Shown: positions 8,949 to 18,508, counted from the first letter of the stretch. The stretch is 64,000 nt of DNA from Sutcliffiella horikoshii DSM 8719 (GCA_001648575.1 LQXN01000064.1:248001-312000), one strand, 5' to 3'. A program made the numbers and translations. The notes: generated by a model from the sequence alone, not told the origin.

Positions 8949-10003
8949 TGTTTGATGAAGTGCGCAGTTAGATGTGTTAATGTGACCTTCAGCACGGCAA
9001 AAACCGGCACAGCCAAAATCAATCCGACCACTCCAGCCACTTCCCCTCCAATCAAGAGTGCCAAAATGATGAAGACCGGGTGGATATGCAAGCTTTTTCC
9101 TACAATGAGGGGCGATAGAATATTGCCTTCAATAAACTGAAGACCGAATATGATGATAATAACGAGAATCACCATTTTCACTGATATAGTCGCAGCAATA
9201 ATTACAGCAGGGAAAGCCCCTATGATCGGGCCAAAATATGGAATGATATTGGTGATCCCGATGATGACGCCAAGAACTAAAGGGTACTTCATGCCACTCA
9301 GCCAGAGGGCTACTGTGGCCAAGAATCCTATAATCAAGCATACAGTTAGCTGGCCCCTAATATAGCTCCCTAGAGAGATGTCCACATCTTTTATAAAGGC
9401 GATTCCTGGCTCACGCCATTTCCTAGGAGTAAGATACCAGACAGATTTTTTGACCTGGTCGTAGTCTTTCAACAGGTAAAAAACAATAAAAGGAATGACG
9501 ATGAGCATGAAGAAAGAGTTTAATATTCCTTTCAATCCCGCTACGACCTTAGTCAGTAAATTTGACAGCATCCCTTCGAATTCACCAAAGGTCTGATCCA
9601 CCCTTTCATGTATTCCATCCGGCCAACTAGAGGTGGAACTATGAATCTGTTTGATCCAGCCGCTATATGTTTGAGCAAGGCGGGGAAAGTTGTCGGACAG
9701 CTCCCACAACTGGTCGATGATGACAGGTATACCCTTGTAGCATAGAAGACCGATACCGCCAAAAAACAATAAATAGATGAGAAGAATGGCGATTGGCCTT
9801 GGTATTCCCCTGTTATGTGTGAATTCTACAACAGGATGCAACAAGTATGTAATGAAAATGCTGATGAAAAACGGGATGCTTATGATAAATAAAACCTTTA
9901 GAACCGGTCCCCATAACGGGCTAAGCTTCATGAAGATATACAAAATGATCATAACGAGTAGAAGTGTACCTAGGCGTAACAGCCATTTCTTCTGATTTTC
10001 CAA
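8945..10003 (-). CDS. yrrI: AI-2E family transporter YrrI
   Basis: 352 residues, typical length. About eight hydrophobic helices are visible, with the family pattern FISIFITYLLHPVVEF near residue 50, a long cytoplasmic middle section, and the conserved GITNIIPYFGPIIGAFPAV and GNILSPLIVGKSLHIHP in the C-terminal half. The family includes TqsA-type and Na+(Li+)/H+ antiporter-like members; the substrate here cannot be told from sequence. Upstream of alaS as in B. subtilis. The pyrimidine block begins immediately after it, where B. subtilis carries the glutamine transporter genes (from memory of that genome). Confidence 0.88.
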   Translation of the reverse strand: MENQKKWLLRLGTLLLVMIILYIFMKLSPLWGPVLKVLFIISIPFFISIFITYLLHPVVEFTHNRGIPRPIAILLIYLLFFGGIGLLCYKGIPVIIDQLWELSDNFPRLAQTYSGWIKQIHSSTSSWPDGIHERVDQTFGEFEGMLSNLLTKVVAGLKGILNSFFMLIVIPFIVFYLLKDYDQVKKSVWYLTPRKWREPGIAFIKDVDISLGSYIRGQLTVCLIIGFLATVALWLSGMKYPLVLGVIIGITNIIPYFGPIIGAFPAVIIAATISVKMVILVIIIIFGLQFIEGNILSPLIVGKSLHIHPVFIILALLIGGEVAGVVGLILAVPVFAVLKVTLTHLTAHFIKH

Positions 10004-10060
10004 GAGAAACGCCTCCTACTCGTTATTCTCTATTTAGTTATAGGTATTTATACGGTCATT

Positions 10061-11422
10061 TTACTTTAACTCCAAAATCGAGTCAGCGATCGTCTTGATG
10101 ATGAATTCAAGGTCTTCATCACTGATTGAAAGAGGCGGGGAAAGTGTCAGCACATTATTGAAGCCTGCAACTGTCGCTCCGTTTTTCCCCACAATCAAGC
10201 CTTTCTTTTTGCATGCAGCAATGACCCCATTGATTTTTTCTAAATCGATAGGTTCTTTCGTATCTTTATTTCTGACAAGTTCCAACCCTACCAGCAGCCC
10301 TTTTCCGCGCACGTCCCCGACATAGGGATGTGCTGATAACCGTGATTTAAGTTCACTTAATAGGACTGCTCCCTTTTCTGCAGAACGTTCTATCAACTTT
10401 TCTTTTTCCATGATTTCAAGGTTCTTCAATGCAAGTGCACAGGATGCCGGACTGCCGCCGAAAGTATTGACATGACGCAGATAGTCATACTCCTCAGAAC
10501 CTTTGAATTGTTCGTAGATTTCCTTCTTCACTGCAGTTGCAGAAAGAGGCAGGTATGCACTTGTAATCCCTTTTGCCATCGTGATGATATCGGGTGTTAC
10601 ACCATAGTTCATAAACCCAAATGGCTTTCCTGTTCTTCCAAAACCACAGATTACTTCATCAACTATCAGGAGTGCCCCATGTTTTTTGCAGATTTCAGCT
10701 ACAGCTCCCATGTAATTATCAGGCGGGGTCAGGATCCCACCGCCAGTGATGATAGGTTCCATGATCATGGCTGCAATTGTCTCGCTGAGCTCCCATGTCA
10801 TGACCTGATCGACATCTTTCACACATCTCATTTTCATGGGATCTTCCGTTTGAGCATCTTCCATCCTATATGTGTCCGGTGGAGGAATGTGTACAAACCC
10901 TGGAGCTAGGGGCTCATACTTATATTTTCTTTGCGCTTGACCAGTAGCAGCAAGCGATCCCATGGTATTTCCATGATAGGATCGGTATCTGGATACAATC
11001 TTATATCGATTTGCATCACCTCGCTGGGCATGGTACTGCCTCGCGATTTTAAAAGCTGTTTCATTAGCCTCCGAACCACTGTTGGAAAAGAAGATAACAT
11101 ATTCCTCTCCAAGCCATTCATTCAGCTTTTCAGCAAGCTTGATCGCCGGGACATGACTTTGTGTCAAAGGGAAATAAGCAAGTTCTTTCAACTGTTCATA
11201 GGCAGCTTCAGCAAGTTCCGTTCTTCCATAGCCGACGTTTACACACCATAGTCCAGACATGCCATCTAAATAACGGTTCCCTTCAATATCTGTGACCCAA
11301 GCCCCATTTGCCTCTTTAATGACCATGGTGGCAGTTGGGCTGTAAGGCTTCATGGAATGCCAAACATACTGGTCATCTTGAGCCAATAAATTATGTTCTT
11401 GCGTCTGATTCACTTTCGTCAT
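10061..11422 (-). CDS. Class III omega-aminotransferase, probable beta-alanine:pyruvate transaminase
   Basis: 453 residues. ATG 11422 has AAAGGG upstream; an in-frame GTG at 11431 overlaps it. A PLP fold type I class III enzyme: GMSGLWCVNVGYG, FFSNSGSEANETAFK, SYHGNT, the aspartate in LLIVDEVICGFGRTG and the PLP lysine in ITMAKGITSAYLPLS (about residue 285). Inferred reaction: transfer of the amino group of beta-alanine (or 3-aminoisobutyrate) to pyruvate, giving malonate semialdehyde. Evidence for that substrate is context: it lies 75 bases after a CoA-acylating semialdehyde dehydrogenase and next to the full pyrimidine-reduction genes. Other omega-amino acids or polyamines remain possible. 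Confidence 0.8.
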   Translation of the reverse strand: MTKVNQTQEHNLLAQDDQYVWHSMKPYSPTATMVIKEANGAWVTDIEGNRYLDGMSGLWCVNVGYGRTELAEAAYEQLKELAYFPLTQSHVPAIKLAEKLNEWLGEEYVIFFSNSGSEANETAFKIARQYHAQRGDANRYKIVSRYRSYHGNTMGSLAATGQAQRKYKYEPLAPGFVHIPPPDTYRMEDAQTEDPMKMRCVKDVDQVMTWELSETIAAMIMEPIITGGGILTPPDNYMGAVAEICKKHGALLIVDEVICGFGRTGKPFGFMNYGVTPDIITMAKGITSAYLPLSATAVKKEIYEQFKGSEEYDYLRHVNTFGGSPASCALALKNLEIMEKEKLIERSAEKGAVLLSELKSRLSAHPYVGDVRGKGLLVGLELVRNKDTKEPIDLEKINGVIAACKKKGLIVGKNGATVAGFNNVLTLSPPLSISDEDLEFIIKTIADSILELK

Positions 11423-11497
11423 CCGATACACCCTTTCTTCTTAGTCTTCCCCCTATGTTCCAATCAACTGCTATGAATCCCCTCATACTAAGCTATT

Positions 11498-12964
11498 TTA
11501 GAAATCGAATCTTGATGTAATCATTTTTTTACGGGTGAAGAAATTCACCCCATCTTTTCCATTCACATGAAGATCTCCGTAGAATGAATCCTTCCAACCT
11601 GAGAATGGGAAAAACGCCATGGTAGCAGGAACTCCTACATTTACACCGATCATGCCAGCATCAGCTTCTTCCCTGAACTGGCGAACCGCTTTTGCATCTT
11701 TCGTATAGATGGTGGCACCATTACCAAAACGGGATTTTTCAATATGAGACAATGCTTCATCAAGATCTTTTGCCCGCAAAAGGCTCAATACTGGCGCAAA
11801 AATTTCTTCTTTGGCAATTGTCATTTCTGGTGTCACATGGTCAAAGATTGTTGGCCCAAGGTAGTTCCCTTCTGTCATTTCTTCCATTTCCTTGCGCCCA
11901 TCCCTGATCAAGGAAGCACCTTCTTTAACACCTTGTTTAATGTAGCCAAGTACCTTTTCCCTATGACTTTCCCTTATAACCGGTGTCAATAATACTTCCT
12001 CATCCATTCCATTGCCGATTGTCAGGGAATTTGCTTTCATTTTTAACTCCTCTACAAATTGGTCATTATCACCGACAACCACTACAGCACTGCATGCCAT
12101 ACAACGCTGCCCTGCACTACCGAATGCCGAGGTAAGGATATGCTGTGCTGCTTTTTCGATATTCGCATCAGGCATGACAACATGATGGTTTTTCGCTCCA
12201 GATAACGCTTGTACTCGTTTGCCGTTTTTTGCAGCGGTCTCATATACATATTTCGCAACAGGCTGGGAACCCACAAAGGAGATCGCTTTTACATCCTCAT
12301 GATCAAGCAGTCCGTTTACCACATCATGTGCTCCATGGACGATGTTCAAAACTCCATTTGGTGCACCTGCTTCTGTAAACAGTTCCACTAGCCTGTTGGC
12401 GAGCATCGGCGTCCTTTCAGAGGGCTTCAGGACAAAGGTATTCCCGCATGCAATCGCTAATGGGAACATCCACAATGGAACCATCATCGGAAAATTAAAC
12501 GGAGTGATCCCCCCTACAACTCCAAGCGGATAACGGTACATACTTGAATCAATTTCTTCTGCAATATTCGATAAGGTTTCTCCCATCATCAAAGTCGGGG
12601 CTCCAGCTGCAAACTCCACACATTCCAGCCCTCTTTGCACTTCCCCATGCGCTTCCTTGAACGCCTTCCCGTTTTCCTGAACGATGAGCTTTGCCAGTTC
12701 ATCATGATTTTCCGTCAGCAAATGATGATATCTATACATAATGCGGGCGCGTTTAGGAACAGGTGTATCCTTCCACGTTTGAAAAGCGGACTTTGCCGCC
12801 TTCACCGCTTGTTCCACATCTTCTTTTGTTGAAATCGGAACCATTGCCAAACATTCTTTTGTCGCAGGATTGATGACATCCATTTGTTGATCGCCAGATG
12901 AATCCATCCATTTCCCATCTATGAAATTCTGCAAAACTGCTGTTTCTTTTGAAGTGATTGTCAT
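11498..12964 (-). CDS. mmsA: CoA-acylating (methyl)malonate-semialdehyde dehydrogenase
   Basis: 488 residues, matching the MmsA/IolA family length. Aldehyde dehydrogenase fold: [37 protein letters not shown], and the catalytic cysteine in GQRCMACS (about residue 284). This subfamily oxidises malonate semialdehyde or methylmalonate semialdehyde with NAD+ and CoA to acetyl-CoA or propionyl-CoA plus CO2. Placed before the aminotransferase, it would finish beta-alanine degradation. The B. subtilis homologue iolA serves myo-inositol catabolism, but no other iol genes are here, so pyrimidine breakdown is the better context. Confidence 0.88.
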   Translation of the reverse strand: MTITSKETAVLQNFIDGKWMDSSGDQQMDVINPATKECLAMVPISTKEDVEQAVKAAKSAFQTWKDTPVPKRARIMYRYHHLLTENHDELAKLIVQENGKAFKEAHGEVQRGLECVEFAAGAPTLMMGETLSNIAEEIDSSMYRYPLGVVGGITPFNFPMMVPLWMFPLAIACGNTFVLKPSERTPMLANRLVELFTEAGAPNGVLNIVHGAHDVVNGLLDHEDVKAISFVGSQPVAKYVYETAAKNGKRVQALSGAKNHHVVMPDANIEKAAQHILTSAFGSAGQRCMACSAVVVVGDNDQFVEELKMKANSLTIGNGMDEEVLLTPVIRESHREKVLGYIKQGVKEGASLIRDGRKEMEEMTEGNYLGPTIFDHVTPEMTIAKEEIFAPVLSLLRAKDLDEALSHIEKSRFGNGATIYTKDAKAVRQFREEADAGMIGVNVGVPATMAFFPFSGWKDSFYGDLHVNGKDGVNFFTRKKMITSRFDF

Positions 12965-13026
12965 GCCCTTGTCCTCCTCATTCCTTAATAGGATTTTTAG
13001 AACTTATGACTATTATCTGACAAATC

Positions 13027-13055
13027 ATGAAGGCTTTCATTAGACAAAGTGTAAA
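13027..13055. promoter_or_regulatory. Candidate regulatory site upstream of mmsA
   Basis: Contains a near-perfect palindrome ATGAAGGCTTTCAT (13027-13040) and directly beside it CAAAGTGTAAA (13045-13055). The same 11 bases occur upstream of the beta-ureidopropionase gene (22324-22334). Being shared by two promoters of one pathway it may be the binding site of the local PucR-type regulator; this is inference from two copies. Confidence 0.4.
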
Positions 13056-13088
13056 ATGGATAAGGTGCTGGCCATGACATTTTGCCAG

Positions 13089-13120
13089 AAAAAAAGATTG
13101 GCTCCTTATGGAAACCAACC
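13089..13120 (-). terminator. Terminator after the PucR-type regulator gene
   Basis: Minus-strand GGTTGGTTTCC pairs with GGAGCCAATC, followed by TTTTTTTC. It separates the regulator from mmsA, so mmsA needs its own promoter. Confidence 0.65.
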
Positions 13121-13132
13121 CTATCATGTATG

Positions 13133-14740
13133 TTAGATGGAGTATGTTTTATTATCCCCTTCTAAATATGCATTTGTTGTATTCAAATATTCATAGACCA
13201 TCACCATGAACTCAATTACAAGTCTCTTTTCTGAAGTCATAAAATCCTCCCCAAGCAAGCTCTCAAGCTTTTGAATCCTGTGGTAAAGGGTTTGTCTGAC
13301 AATATAGAGCCTACTTGCCGTTTCTTTCTTCGACCCATTGCAGGACAAATAGATTTTCAGTGTTTCCAGCAATTTCCCATTATTCTTTTGATCATGGACA
13401 ATAACCGGCTCCAGATATTCCATCACGAAATCCCGGAGATCGTGATGCTTTTGCATGAACGAGATAAGACGGTAAATATGAAGATCCTCGAAAAAGGAGA
13501 AATGTTCCTCTTTCAGCAACTGTTCCTGTATCTGCATGGCTTCCCAGGAGGATTGATAGCTCTTGGATAACTGATCGAGCGGTTGAATATATTTTCCAAC
13601 CGCAAGACGGAGCATGCCATTGCCTTTATTATCTTTCTGCTTGTTCATTAAAGTTACGGTGCCTTCTGAAAGCCTCTCCTTCCATCCCCGCTCTTCCCTT
13701 CTGTTGATCAGGATGACCGTCAAGGTGTTTTTCATTTCTGTGAAAAATACGGCGAAACCCTGCTGTTCAAAAACAGAACGAAAGACCAGTGTCAGGTAAG
13801 TTTTGTCGAGGTCCGGTGCCTGCTGACTCCTTTTCTTACAAAGGAGCACCACTCCTCCTTTATGAAAGATAGCCTCGTTCCGTGCCAAGAAATCCCTGAT
13901 GGATTCCTTAGTTTGCCCGCCTTCGAGCCAGCTGCGGAGCCACTCGCTTTCTTCCAACCTTCTTTTTTCCTCAACATACAGTCCTCTTAAAATATGTTGG
14001 GCAAGGGCTGTCACCGTCCTGTCCAAAAGAAGATGATCAAACTCGCTCAACGCCCTTTCCCTTGAAAGAATATGAATGATCCCATGCTGTTTGTCCAACA
14101 CCTGCACTGTTTCCTTCAAGTATTTTCCCTTTAGGGAGTTTGAATTTGACAAGCAAAGGAGCTTCTTTCTTTTATGAATGGGTACATCCGGTATGAAGAG
14201 TTTTTCTTGATTGCTATTTTCGTAAATGATCTGTGTTTCTAAATGTTCTTGAAGATAGGTTAGGATTTCGAACTCATTGGTGTTTGTCAGCAATTTCTTG
14301 TTCAAAGTTTGAGAGTAGCTTTCGAGTTGAGAAATCATCTGATATTGCTGGTTTATCAAAACAGAATGTATATCCTGTGTAATATCCACAAATGACACTT
14401 CATGATGAAAGAGGATGAGAGGGAATTGTTTTGCATCGGCCAAATCAATAATTTCCTGCGGGATGGAGGGGATAAAGGAACCTTTTTCAATACACAGCCC
14501 AGCTGCTTGACAGTTGATCAGCTGTTGAACAAATGAACGGAATTTTGCATTGTCTCCACCAAAAGATACCCCTGTGGATAGGATTAATTCTTGTCCATTT
14601 AACAGCTTTTCAATATTTGTTATTTCTACAACATGCACCCATTTTACTTGACGATGCATACCTTGCTCTCCTGTTATTACTTCAGCTTGTTCAAACTGCT
14701 TACGTTTCATGATTTCCTGTAGGGACAGCATGGCTTTCAT
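13133..14740 (-). CDS. PucR-family transcriptional regulator of the pyrimidine-catabolism cluster
   Basis: 535 residues, usual PucR size. The N-terminal PucR domain starts SLQEIMKRKQFEQAEVITG and contains VEITNIEKLLNGQELILSTG. The middle has a GGDEF-like/CdaR region, and the C-terminal helix-turn-helix reads LSCNGSKKETASRLYIVRQTLYH split over residues 480-505 with the family ending RIQKLESLLGED. Family members activate purine or other nitrogen-source catabolic genes in response to pathway intermediates. Its position in the middle of the pyrimidine genes points to control of these operons. ATG 14740 follows AAAGGGGTGA. It has its own terminator, and another hairpin closes the operon upstream of it. 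Confidence 0.85.
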   Translation of the reverse strand: MKAMLSLQEIMKRKQFEQAEVITGEQGMHRQVKWVHVVEITNIEKLLNGQELILSTGVSFGGDNAKFRSFVQQLINCQAAGLCIEKGSFIPSIPQEIIDLADAKQFPLILFHHEVSFVDITQDIHSVLINQQYQMISQLESYSQTLNKKLLTNTNEFEILTYLQEHLETQIIYENSNQEKLFIPDVPIHKRKKLLCLSNSNSLKGKYLKETVQVLDKQHGIIHILSRERALSEFDHLLLDRTVTALAQHILRGLYVEEKRRLEESEWLRSWLEGGQTKESIRDFLARNEAIFHKGGVVLLCKKRSQQAPDLDKTYLTLVFRSVFEQQGFAVFFTEMKNTLTVILINRREERGWKERLSEGTVTLMNKQKDNKGNGMLRLAVGKYIQPLDQLSKSYQSSWEAMQIQEQLLKEEHFSFFEDLHIYRLISFMQKHHDLRDFVMEYLEPVIVHDQKNNGKLLETLKIYLSCNGSKKETASRLYIVRQTLYHRIQKLESLLGEDFMTSEKRLVIEFMVMVYEYLNTTNAYLEGDNKTYSI

Positions 14741-14853
14741 TCATTCACCCCTTTAGTGAGATCTTTTATTATGAATAGATATATCTATATTAATTATAAC
14801 GCACGTTCCAGTTTGGATTTAATTAAATTTTCTGACAAAATAACACAAAAGAA

Positions 14854-14884
14854 GACATGTTGGGCATCTCAGGCTCAACATGTC
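14854..14884 (-). terminator. Terminator at the end of the pyrimidine operon
   Basis: Perfect 9-bp inverted repeat GACATGTTG / CAACATGTC extended by GC pairs, followed on the minus strand by TTCTTTTG. It ends the transcript containing the permease and the two small genes; the rest of the spacer up to the regulator gene is AT-rich. Confidence 0.65.
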
Positions 14885-14889
14885 ATTGT

Positions 14890-15132
14890 TCAATATTCTA
14901 AATTATTTATCGGAAAATATAACTGAATCTCCTGCACCATTTCTTGAAATTCACCTTCGTCATTGAAATCACTTGAATCCCAATTTTCCAGGATCCAATT
15001 CACCAACTCTTCTGGTGAATTGAAGAATTCCCCACTTGAATCCGCTTTACGAATCGTGAATCTGTTGTTATCCTCATCGATGGTTACCTCACAAGGATAC
15101 GCGCTTTCTTTACATTTCAATTGATATTCCAT
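14890..15132 (-). CDS. Small acidic protein of unknown function
   Basis: 80 residues from ATG 15132, with GGAG about 11 bases upstream; the frame is open further (to 15189) but without a better start. Acidic and soluble, with no membrane segment. Visible features: two cysteines near the N-terminus (residues 7 and 14), the strand-like CEVTIDEDNNRFTIRKAD and SPEELVNWILENWDSSDF. I do not recognise a family. It is the last gene before the operon terminator, 72 bases after the preceding small gene, so it may be co-expressed with the uracil-type permease; no function is implied by sequence. Confidence 0.65.
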   Translation of the reverse strand: MEYQLKCKESAYPCEVTIDEDNNRFTIRKADSSGEFFNSPEELVNWILENWDSSDFNDEGEFQEMVQEIQLYFPINNLEY

Positions 15133-15204
15133 AGAAAGAATACTCCTTTCACGATGCAGTCTACATGATTTTATTCCTGCCTTGAGCAAACTATGAGGAT
15201 TTTA

Positions 15205-15435
15205 TTAACTTTCTTGCCGCTGCTGCTTTATTAATAGGGAGGCAAAATACTTCCTTGAATCTGCATGCTTGATGTGAAGAGTTTCTTCATGAAGAATGTT
15301 CTTATGTCCATCTTTCATTTCCAGGACAAGAAATGAACCCTCTAAGTTCTCTTCTACATCTTTGATACGGAACCCTTTATTTATGAAAAAATCTATCTTA
15401 TCTTTTTCTGCTATATATTGTTGATAATCACTCAA
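15205..15435 (-). CDS. Small protein of unknown function downstream of the NCS1 permease
   Basis: 76 residues. The start is TTG 15435 with AAGGAGG eight bases upstream, placing it 22 bases after the permease stop and avoiding the 95-base overlap that the longest open frame would have. Charged and soluble, with an alpha/beta pattern: IAEKDKIDFFINKGFRIKDV, then GSFLVLEMKDGHKNILH, then a lysine- and glutamine-rich tail. Not recognised. Tight spacing and strong ribosome site argue that it is translated from the permease transcript; an accessory or adaptor role is possible but unproven. Confidence 0.7.
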   Translation of the reverse strand: MSDYQQYIAEKDKIDFFINKGFRIKDVEENLEGSFLVLEMKDGHKNILHEETLHIKHADSRKYFASLLIKQQRQES

Positions 15436-15457
15436 AGAATATTCCTCCTTTTGAAGG

Positions 15458-16924
15458 TCAGCTTGAAAGCTCCTTAGGTACTTCATAGTCATCGGCTTCC
15501 TCCTGGATGACCCAATCTCTTCCAACTGTGATACCAAGATATTTGTCATCATCCGGATCTTCTATTTCCGCCTGTTGATACTTTTTAAAATACCAATACT
15601 TTGCGAGGATATAATATAATCCTCCGCCAACGACGAAACCTACTATGAACGAGTAGTTGGCTAAATAATAGGCTGCTGCCCCTCCTGCGAACCAGGCGAT
15701 GAATCCTGCAAGATTAAAACCCTTCGTGTATTTGAATTGCCCTTTACCTTCATAGAGGTCGTGAACGTTCACTCTACGTTTTCTCAATAAATAATAATCT
15801 GCAAACAATATTCCTACTATCGCAGACAGGATTCCCCCAACAATCAAAAGGACTGGGATCAGTACGTCAAACAAGTTCCAAGGTTGGACGACAGAACCGA
15901 CTATCCCTGCAATCACAACCCCAGCCCAGAACGGCACTCTTGGACCTCCTACATTTGAGAAGATGGTGGCAGCAGGGATAATGTTGGCAGAAGCATTAGT
16001 GGACCATTGTGCAAAGATGATCATCAAAAGCAGTACTCCTAGAACGATTCCAGTTGCAGCCTCTTGCAATGCGACTACAGGATCATAATTGGATACGGCG
16101 ATATATGAGACACCGCCGATCGCCACCATAAACGTCTGGGTGATGGGCAAAGCAATCATGCTTCCAACTATGCTGGACTTGTTCCGTTTCAGCCAATTCC
16201 TCTCATACTTTGGAGCTTTAATGAAGCGGGATATTGAAGGAATGTCTGCGGCTAATGTTGCCCAGAAACCCATATTACTGAAAATAACAATAAGGAAGGC
16301 AGTTACAGCAGCCCCTCCTGTCACCGGACTTTCAATCCATGACCAAACCTCTCTTCCCTGCTCCAAAGCTCTATCTGACAGAGTCGTGTACATCCATGCA
16401 GATATGATGATGATAATCGGGGCAGCCAGGTCAGCGAATCGCTCTACCGCCTTAATTCCGAGGGCCGTATTGAATAGCTGTACTGCAGCAAATATCACGA
16501 AGCAAACAAACCAGTTATCAAAGCCCGTCAAGGTAAAAAGAATGGCGTTCATGGCGGTGGCACCGAAGAACGTATTGATCCCAAACCAAAAGGATGCCGT
16601 CAAGCCGCGGATGATGGAGGGTATATGTGTACCAACCGTTCCAAATGGCGCCCTCATATAAACTGGAAAGGAAAGTCCATGCTCAATCCCGATATCCCCT
16701 GTGATCGTCATGAATAAACCGATGGCGATGCTACCAATTATGGTTGCTAGAATCACCCATCCAAGGGATAAACTTTGAACCCCTGCCCCTCCGATGGCAA
16801 ATGCTGCAAGAACCACTGCCATACCAATCCACATAACCGCAAATCCAAATGTACCGATTTTTCTTGCAGAATGAGCAATCGGTAACAGATCCGGGGACTT
16901 TAAATAACTTTCATTTTTCTTCAT
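15458..16924 (-). CDS. NCS1-family nucleobase/allantoin-type permease, probable uracil importer
   Basis: 488 residues with about twelve membrane helices. The N-terminal NESYLKSPDLLPIAHSARK is the cytoplasmic lead-in of bacterial NCS1 carriers. Helix 1 has MWIGMAVVLAAFAIGG, and GIEHGLSFPVYMRAPFGTVG and ITASFWFG-like GLTASFWFGINTFFG are the substrate-binding region of the Mhp1/PucI group. NCS1 proteins import nucleobases, hydantoins or allantoin with Na+ or H+. Within a dihydropyrimidine operon uracil, thymine or their dihydro forms are the likely cargo (inference). It follows hydA after a 143-base spacer with a strong hairpin. Confidence 0.85.
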   Translation of the reverse strand: MKKNESYLKSPDLLPIAHSARKIGTFGFAVMWIGMAVVLAAFAIGGAGVQSLSLGWVILATIIGSIAIGLFMTITGDIGIEHGLSFPVYMRAPFGTVGTHIPSIIRGLTASFWFGINTFFGATAMNAILFTLTGFDNWFVCFVIFAAVQLFNTALGIKAVERFADLAAPIIIIISAWMYTTLSDRALEQGREVWSWIESPVTGGAAVTAFLIVIFSNMGFWATLAADIPSISRFIKAPKYERNWLKRNKSSIVGSMIALPITQTFMVAIGGVSYIAVSNYDPVVALQEAATGIVLGVLLLMIIFAQWSTNASANIIPAATIFSNVGGPRVPFWAGVVIAGIVGSVVQPWNLFDVLIPVLLIVGGILSAIVGILFADYYLLRKRRVNVHDLYEGKGQFKYTKGFNLAGFIAWFAGGAAAYYLANYSFIVGFVVGGGLYYILAKYWYFKKYQQAEIEDPDDDKYLGITVGRDWVIQEEADDYEVPKELSS

Positions 16925-16993
16925 TACTACACCCCATTAAGTAAATAGATGCTTTCATAAATTATTTTCACAAGCGTTTAAAAGATATAACAA

Positions 16994-17028
16994 ATGCTTG
17001 ACCTAAGTTGATTATGTAGGTCAAGCAT
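16994..17028. repeat. 11-bp perfect inverted repeat between hydA and the permease gene
   Basis: ATGCTTGACCT (16994-17004) and AGGTCAAGCAT (17018-17028) with a 13-base loop. No U-run follows on the minus strand, so it is not a standard terminator. It could be an mRNA-stabilising or processing hairpin that adjusts permease level relative to the enzymes. Confidence 0.7.
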
Positions 17029-17067
17029 ACGGAGGTTGGCAGAAATCTTTTTTTATTGGATTGGTAC

Positions 17068-18492
17068 TTAAATGGACATTGTTTCATTCTTTTTTAATTG
17101 TGATGCCGCTCCATACTTGTTGCGTTTGATGTATTTCCCACTTCCTGCCTTACCGACAAACTGCTTGTCACGTACGACAAATTCTCCCCGAACCATAACG
17201 GAAACAGGCTCTCCTGTTATTTTCATTCCTTCAAAAGCATTATAATCAACGGCCATATGGTGGGTGGACGCTGAAATGGTCCGTTCGTGTTCAGGATCAA
17301 AAATGACTATATCCGCATCCGCACCGACGGAGATCGTCCCTTTCTTAGGAAACATCCCAAAAAGTTTTGCTATACGTGTGGATACAATATCAACGAATTG
17401 GTTGATGGATATCCGCCCCTTTTTCACACCCTCTGAGAAAAGAATGCTGACCCGGTCTTCAATCATGGGACCGCCATTAGGTATCTTAGTAAAGTCGCCT
17501 TTTCCAAGACTCTTTTGTCCGTCAAAGTCAAAAGAGCATTGGTCAGATCCGAGTGTTTGAAGTTGTCCGCTTTTGAGGGCATTCCACAACACTTCTTGAT
17601 GCCACTTCTCACGCAACGGCGGTGACCAGACGTATTTCGCACCCTCAAAATCCGGTTTTTCCAAATAGCTCTGATCTAAGGCTAGGTATTGTGGGCAGGT
17701 CTCTCCCCAAATTTCCACCCCTTTGTTTCTTGCCTCCGCAATCTTTTCCACAGCCTCCGCACAGGATACGTGAACCACATATAGCTGGGAATCCGCAAGA
17801 GATGTAAGTTGTGCAGCCCTGCCCGTTGCTTCTCCCTCCACCTCTGGAGGTCTTGTCAAAGCATGGTAGATTGGATCTGTCTTTCCATCCTTCAAGGCTT
17901 CCTTTGTTAAATAATCGATGACATCCCCATTTTCTGCATGAACCATTACAAGTGCACCAAGTTCCTTTGCAGCTTTCAGGGTATGAAACAATGTGGCATC
18001 ATCTGCTTGGAACACATTTTTATATGCCATGAAAACTTTGAAGGAGGTGATTCCTTCTTTTTCAATCACTTGAGGAAGTTCAGTTAATACGTTCTCATTT
18101 ATTTCGCCAATCATTAGATGAAAACTATAGTCGATTACCGCTTTTTCTTTTGACTTTTCATGCCATGTCTGAATGGCATTTTGCAGCGGTTTTCCTTTAT
18201 CCGTCAAACAAAAATCAATGACAGTGGTCGTTCCACCGAATGCAGCAGCCATGGTGCCACTTTCAAAATCATCTTTCGTGACTGTACCGCCGAATGGCAT
18301 ATCCAGGTGGGTGTGCGGGTCGATTGCTCCAGGAAATATGTAGCATCCTTTCGCATCGATCACTTCCGCCTCTGCTGAAGAAAGATCAAGGCCAATGGAA
18401 GAGATCGTTTCCCCTTCAATCAATATGTCTGCTTCATACTGGTCGCTTGCTGTAACGATTATCCCGTTTTTTATCAGTTTCTTTACCGTCAT
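17068..18492 (-). CDS. hydA: Dihydropyrimidinase (D-hydantoinase family)
   Basis: 474 residues from ATG 18492, preceded by AAGGAGGAAGGA; the longer open frame would overlap preA. Opens the dihydrouracil ring to N-carbamoyl-beta-alanine. Seen: GAIDPHTHLDMPFGG (metal-binding HxH), SFKVFMAYKN with the lysine expected to be carbamylated (about residue 148), VMVHAENGDV, VVHVSCAEAV and GSDQCSFDF supplying the remaining metal ligands. This is the amidohydrolase arrangement of microbial hydantoinases. Second step of the pathway; lies between preA and the permease gene. Confidence 0.93.
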   Translation of the reverse strand: MTVKKLIKNGIIVTASDQYEADILIEGETISSIGLDLSSAEAEVIDAKGCYIFPGAIDPHTHLDMPFGGTVTKDDFESGTMAAAFGGTTTVIDFCLTDKGKPLQNAIQTWHEKSKEKAVIDYSFHLMIGEINENVLTELPQVIEKEGITSFKVFMAYKNVFQADDATLFHTLKAAKELGALVMVHAENGDVIDYLTKEALKDGKTDPIYHALTRPPEVEGEATGRAAQLTSLADSQLYVVHVSCAEAVEKIAEARNKGVEIWGETCPQYLALDQSYLEKPDFEGAKYVWSPPLREKWHQEVLWNALKSGQLQTLGSDQCSFDFDGQKSLGKGDFTKIPNGGPMIEDRVSILFSEGVKKGRISINQFVDIVSTRIAKLFGMFPKKGTISVGADADIVIFDPEHERTISASTHHMAVDYNAFEGMKITGEPVSVMVRGEFVVRDKQFVGKAGSGKYIKRNKYGAASQLKKNETMSI

Positions 18493-18508
18493 CCCTATTC
18501 CTTCCTCC

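Noticed and set aside
15436-15552. Longer start of the small gene after the permease, overlapping the permease by 95 bases
   Set aside because: The AAGGAGG and TTG at 15435 give a start just past the permease stop; the upstream part is simply permease sequence in another frame.
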